From an uncultured Sphingomonas sp. (lineage in GTDB: Bacteria; Pseudomonadota; Alphaproteobacteria; Sphingomonadales; Sphingomonadaceae), in assembly GCA_946886645.1 (NCBI GenBank), contig CAMPIY010000071.1, positions 1 to 8,485 of the forward strand: a DNA stretch of 8,485 nt, given 5' to 3'. Shown piece by piece: positions 5,768 to 8,485 of this stretch; within the stretch, counting starts at the first letter, position 1, and each line of letters opens with the position of its first letter. The translations under genes were made by a program, and so were the position numbers. The notes below the pieces were generated by a model that ran no database searches, had not been told where the DNA came from, and was given only the letters and a program-made list of their open reading frames with translations.

Positions 5768-7069
5768 TCAGGCGTCGCGCTTGGCCGTCTTGCGCGCGGC
5801 CAGATCGGGTTCCGGGGAAGGCCCGCCGCGCTTGTCCAACTCCATCCAGTCGCGGAAGTCGAGGCCATAGAGCATGTCCATCACTTCGAATTCCAGGCCG
5901 CCCGGTTGCCACGTGTTGCTGTTCCACAGCGCAACCACCCCACTCTTCATCTTGGGATCGAACAGGATCAGCGATCGATAGCCGTCGACTCCGCCGCGAT
6001 GGCCGATGATGTGATGCCCGGCATATTCATAGCTTCGCCAGCCATAGCCGTAATCCGCCTCGCCCAGCCGTTCGAGCACCTTGCGCATCCGCCGGCGCTC
6101 GCCCGGAGTCTTCACCCGAGGGGCGTGGATCGTCTCGAGCAGTTGAGGGCTAAGCACCTGCGGCATCTCGCCCATCTGCGCCAGCATCCACAAGGACATG
6201 TCCTTGATGTTGCTGTTGACGCCGCCAGCGGCGGGCACGCGATAATAATTGTCGTTCACTTCGAGCACGCGCCGCCCGGCGCTGTGCGGCCGCGCCCAGC
6301 TTTTGGCGTTGACCAGGCCGTCGCGATTGACGCTTGCCGAGGTCATTCCGAGCGGGCGGAAAAGGTCGCGCTTGACCAATTCCTGGTAGCGGACGCCGCT
6401 GACCTTCGCTGCCATCTCGCTCGCCGCGTCGTAAGCGACATTCTGATAGCTCCAGCAGGTACCCGGCGGGCAGATACTGTTAAGCGTCGCCAGCGTCCCG
6501 CGCAGGAACTTCGCATCCTGCCCCTCCTCAAGCTTGTTGTCGAAGGCATTGCGATAGAGGCCAAGGCGATGGCTGAGCACGTCGCCAACGGTCGCCACCA
6601 TCTCGTTTCGTCCGGGCAGGTGAAGCGACGGAGCGACGGTGGCCACCGGCTGGTCGAAGCTCAGCTTGCCTTCCTCGGCCAGCTTGGCAACCATCGTCGC
6701 CGCAACGCCTTTCGACACCGAGGCCCAGCGGAACACGGTTTCGGGCGTTACTTTCTCGCCCGATCCCTCCATCGTCTCGCCATAGCCGTTCAAAAAGGTG
6801 ATGCGGCCGTTCTCGACGATCCCGACCGCCATTCCGACCATCGCCGGCCTTTCGACCATTCGCTGAAGCCGTGCGTCGAGCTTCGCATAATCGATCCGGC
6901 TCCGGCTCGCCGGCTCGATGGTCGACAGCCGGGCAGTGGTCTGTGCCAGGATTTTGGCCTGGGCGGCCACGGCCTCGTTTTGATGGGTATTGCCGAACGG
7001 CTGGGCCAGTGCGAGCGCACCGACCCCGAGCGCGAATGCGCCGAGACCAAGCTTATATTGACGTTCCAA
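5768..7069 (-). CDS. Serine hydrolase, beta-lactamase/penicillin-binding-protein fold
   Basis: A 433-residue protein of the beta-lactamase-related (class C/AmpC-like, DUF-type esterase) superfamily. The catalytic S-x-x-K is SVSK (S117, K120), Y-x-N is YQN (208-210), and HRG (357-359) takes the place of the K/H-T/S-G triad. An N-terminal hydrophobic segment (about 8-23, ending ALAQP) looks like a signal peptide or anchor, so it is probably exported. C200 and C205 (CPPGTC) could form a disulphide. The likely substrate is a peptide, ester or beta-lactam; it cannot be read from the motifs. The only plausible start is TTG at 7069, because an in-frame TAA lies two codons upstream; GGAGGT (7086-7081) sits 11 bases before it. 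It is divergent from lapA. Confidence 0.85.
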   Translation of the reverse strand: MERQYKLGLGAFALGVGALALAQPFGNTHQNEAVAAQAKILAQTTARLSTIEPASRSRIDYAKLDARLQRMVERPAMVGMAVGIVENGRITFLNGYGETMEGSGEKVTPETVFRWASVSKGVAATMVAKLAEEGKLSFDQPVATVAPSLHLPGRNEMVATVGDVLSHRLGLYRNAFDNKLEEGQDAKFLRGTLATLNSICPPGTCWSYQNVAYDAASEMAAKVSGVRYQELVKRDLFRPLGMTSASVNRDGLVNAKSWARPHSAGRRVLEVNDNYYRVPAAGGVNSNIKDMSLWMLAQMGEMPQVLSPQLLETIHAPRVKTPGERRRMRKVLERLGEADYGYGWRSYEYAGHHIIGHRGGVDGYRSLILFDPKMKSGVVALWNSNTWQPGGLEFEVMDMLYGLDFRDWMELDKRGGPSPEPDLAARKTAKRDA

Positions 7070-7144
7070 TGGTTAACGCGACCTCCCCATGGCTGGTGTG
7101 GCGCTATGCGGTGCAACGCTCAACTCCCCCAAGAATCTCCCTGC

Positions 7145-7198
7145 GGCGAGCCGAAGGCGTGGAGCGGCGAACGGCTAGCCAGCTTCGGCGCGCTCGCC
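7145..7198. other. Bulged stem-loop upstream of lapA
   Basis: GGCGAG (7145-7150) pairs with CTCGCC (7193-7198), and the adjoining CCGAAG (7151-7156) pairs with CTTCGG (7183-7188). A four-base bulge CGCG (7189-7192) lies between the two helices on one side. The 26-base apical loop contains a GGCTAGCC palindrome (7173-7180). It ends 15 bases before the lapA ribosome binding site (GGGGAG) and has no T-run. It could be a leader structure for the lapA-pyrF unit or a protein-binding site between the divergent genes. Confidence 0.4.
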
Positions 7199-7223
7199 TA
7201 AAGGCCCTTGCCGGGGAGTCGCG

Positions 7224-7508
7224 ATGAATTTCTTGAGGACGTTGTTCTGGGTGGTGGTCGCGGTGTCGCTCGCCATTTTCGCCAGCCGAAACTGGGGCGA
7301 TGTAACCGTCAATCTGTGGGGCAACCTTCAGGCCGACATCAAGCTTCCGATCCTGCTGATCATCACCTTCCTGATCGGATTCCTTCCGCCTTATCTCATC
7401 CTTCGCGGCCGTCTCTGGAACGTGAAGCGCCGGCTGGCGATCGCGGAGCGTCCGCCGGTACCGGCCGCGCCCATGCCGGCTGCGGAGAGCGATGAGGCGG
7501 CGATATGA
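7224..7508 (+). CDS. lapA: LapA-domain (DUF1049) inner-membrane protein
   Basis: A 94-residue protein with two membrane segments at about 4-20 and 42-60. The loop between them holds the family hallmark (FASRNWGDVTVNLWG), and the second span is followed by a basic stretch (RGRLWNVKRRLAIAE) and a Pro/Ala-rich tail. The E. coli relative works in lipopolysaccharide assembly control; that role here is inferred. GGGGAG sits five bases before the ATG. Its stop overlaps the pyrF start in ATGA (7505-7508), which indicates translational coupling. lapA beside pyrF is a common proteobacterial arrangement. Confidence 0.85.
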   Translation: MNFLRTLFWVVVAVSLAIFASRNWGDVTVNLWGNLQADIKLPILLIITFLIGFLPPYLILRGRLWNVKRRLAIAERPPVPAAPMPAAESDEAAI

Positions 7509-8179
7509 CCAGCCCGATTTACGTCGCCATCGACACGCCCGACATGGAGCGCGCGCGAACGATTGCCACGGCAGTGAAGCGGCATGCCGGCGGCCTGAAG
7601 CTGGGGCTGGAATTCTTCTGCCACAATGGACGGACCGGAGTGATGGAGCTGGCTGAACTTGGCCTTCCCGTCTTCCTCGACCTGAAGCTGCACGACATTC
7701 CCAACACCGTTGCCAAGGCAGTCCAGGCGCTGTCGCCGATCACACCCGCCGTGCTGACCGTCCATGCCGCCGGCGGGCGCGCCATGCTGGAAGACGCGAA
7801 AGCGGCTGCGCCGGCGGGCACCAAGGTTGTGGCGGTTACGGTGCTCACCAGCCTCGACGGCAACGATCTCGATTCCATTGGAGTCGCCGATGACAGCCAT
7901 GCGCAGGTCGAGCGGCTGGCGGGGTTGGCGCGCGAGGCAGGGCTCGACGGGATTGTCTGTTCGGGCAACGAAGTCGCCGCGGCCCGCAAGAAATGGAAGG
8001 ACGGTTTCTTCGTCGTCCCCGGCATCCGCCCGGCCGACGCGGCGGCGGGCGACCAGAAGCGGGTGATGACTCCGCGCAAGGCGATCGACGCGGGCGCCTC
8101 GATCCTTGTCATCGGCCGCCCGGTCACCGCCGCCGAGGATCCGGCGACGGCGCTCAGGAAAATCGCGGGCACGCTTTAG
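7505..8179 (+). CDS. pyrF: Orotidine 5'-phosphate decarboxylase
   Basis: The 224-residue enzyme converts orotidine 5'-monophosphate to UMP, the last step of de novo pyrimidine synthesis, in the cytoplasm. The catalytic D-x-K-x-x-D is visible as FLDLKLHDIPNTV (D59, K61, D64). Other supports are KLGLEFF near residue 32, the phosphate-binding GIRP (173-176) and VIGRPV with R205. The length is typical of the bacterial TIM-barrel form. GAGG at 7494-7497 precedes the ATG, and the start overlaps the lapA stop. It ends at TAG 8177-8179, 58 bp before accD. Confidence 0.95.
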   Translation: MTSPIYVAIDTPDMERARTIATAVKRHAGGLKLGLEFFCHNGRTGVMELAELGLPVFLDLKLHDIPNTVAKAVQALSPITPAVLTVHAAGGRAMLEDAKAAAPAGTKVVAVTVLTSLDGNDLDSIGVADDSHAQVERLAGLAREAGLDGIVCSGNEVAAARKKWKDGFFVVPGIRPADAAAGDQKRVMTPRKAIDAGASILVIGRPVTAAEDPATALRKIAGTL

Positions 8180-8237
8180 TGGACATCGAACGGGCCGGGG
8201 CCTACCTCGCCCGCCGGGACTCAAGAGGTTTTTGTAG

Positions 8238-8485
8238 ATGAGCTGGCTGAGCCGAGTTCGTAACGGCATCCAATCGCTGACCAAGCGTCAGAGCGCCGAC
8301 AATCTTTGGCACAAATGCCGCAAGTGCGAGGCCATGGTCTTCACCAAGGAGTGGGAAGACAATGGCTACGTCTGCCCGCGCTGCGACCACCATGACCGCG
8401 TTGGCCCGACTATTCGCTTCGACGCCCTGTTCGACCGGCAGAAATATGAGGTGCTGGACAGCCCGGAGGTCAAGGAAGACCCGCT
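8238..8485 (+). CDS. accD: Acetyl-CoA carboxylase carboxyltransferase beta subunit, N-terminal part
   Basis: 82 full codons are visible before the window edge. The zinc ribbon is complete: C27-x2-C30 (KCRKC) and C46-x2-C49 (CPRC). It is preceded by the usual short basic N-terminus (MSWLSRVRNGIQSL). The subunit pairs with AccA to transfer CO2 from biotin to acetyl-CoA, making malonyl-CoA for fatty acid synthesis. AGAGG lies about ten bases before the ATG at 8238. The catalytic crotonase-fold part is beyond the window. trpA commonly precedes accD in alphaproteobacteria but is not here. Confidence 0.93.
   Translation, partial: MSWLSRVRNGIQSLTKRQSADNLWHKCRKCEAMVFTKEWEDNGYVCPRCDHHDRVGPTIRFDALFDRQKYEVLDSPEVKEDP

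Noticed and set aside
5561..7201. A 546-codon plus-strand open frame opposite the serine hydrolase
   Set aside because: It mirrors the hydrolase codons in a high-GC gene. The minus-strand protein has the S-x-x-K, Y-x-N and HRG motifs in order; the plus-strand translation is His/Arg/Ala-rich with no recognisable domain.
8191..8213. Terminator between pyrF and accD (CGGGC ... GCCCG)
   Set aside because: The stem is only 5 bp with a 13-base loop, and the T-run (8229-8233) is about 16 bases away and belongs to the accD leader.
7391..8284. A 297-codon minus-strand open frame opposite pyrF
   Set aside because: pyrF has intact catalytic motifs and typical length; the opposite frame is Arg/Gly-rich with no domain.
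1..8485. Mobile element, CRISPR array, tRNA or defence system
   Set aside because: No transposase, integrase, regularly spaced direct repeats or tRNA-like cloverleaf was seen; base composition and gene types look uniformly chromosomal.

Overview
This is a GC-rich stretch with dense genes on both strands. It looks chromosomal and typical of an alphaproteobacterium, most likely a sphingomonad. The basis is protein-level resemblance: the UvrD/PcrA tail, a Crp/Fnr regulator beside an HWE-type sensor kinase, several small sphingomonad-like membrane proteins, and a lapA-pyrF-accD block. I could not run a database search, so the taxonomic call is inference. I see no insertion sequence, phage gene, CRISPR array, tRNA or rRNA. 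No gene-free stretch exceeds about 220 bp.

Left part (1-2555): the 3' end of a UvrD/PcrA-type helicase gene, then an unlisted 33-residue single-span membrane protein on the minus strand (381-482), then a minus-strand Crp/Fnr-family regulator that ends in a likely intrinsic terminator. A PAS plus HWE histidine kinase is transcribed divergently from the regulator. The shared intergenic region carries an inverted repeat (1444-1483) that is a good operator candidate.

Middle part (2552-5681): a Pr6Pr-like membrane protein converges on the kinase, and the two stop codons lie inside one CTAG. A DUF1697 protein runs divergently from it. Then come four minus-strand stress-type genes: a 70-residue charged helical protein, a cold-shock protein (CspA family), a DUF6766-like two-span membrane protein and a hemerythrin-domain protein. 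Hemerythrin and the DUF6766-like gene look like one operon. cspA has its own sigma70-like promoter, an approximately 137-nt leader and a strong downstream hairpin. A 72-residue two-span membrane protein diverges from hemerythrin.

Right part (5768-8485): a beta-lactamase-fold serine hydrolase on the minus strand with a TTG start, then a plus-strand housekeeping run of lapA, pyrF and accD (cut by the window edge). lapA and pyrF overlap by ATGA. trpF-trpB-trpA, which often sit between pyrF or a neighbour and accD in alphaproteobacteria, are absent here; only 58 bp separate pyrF and accD.

I did not find a clear new defence or mobile system. The most interesting signals are regulatory: the cspA leader, which can pair with its own ribosome binding site, the operator-like repeat between the regulator and the kinase, and a bulged stem-loop just before lapA.
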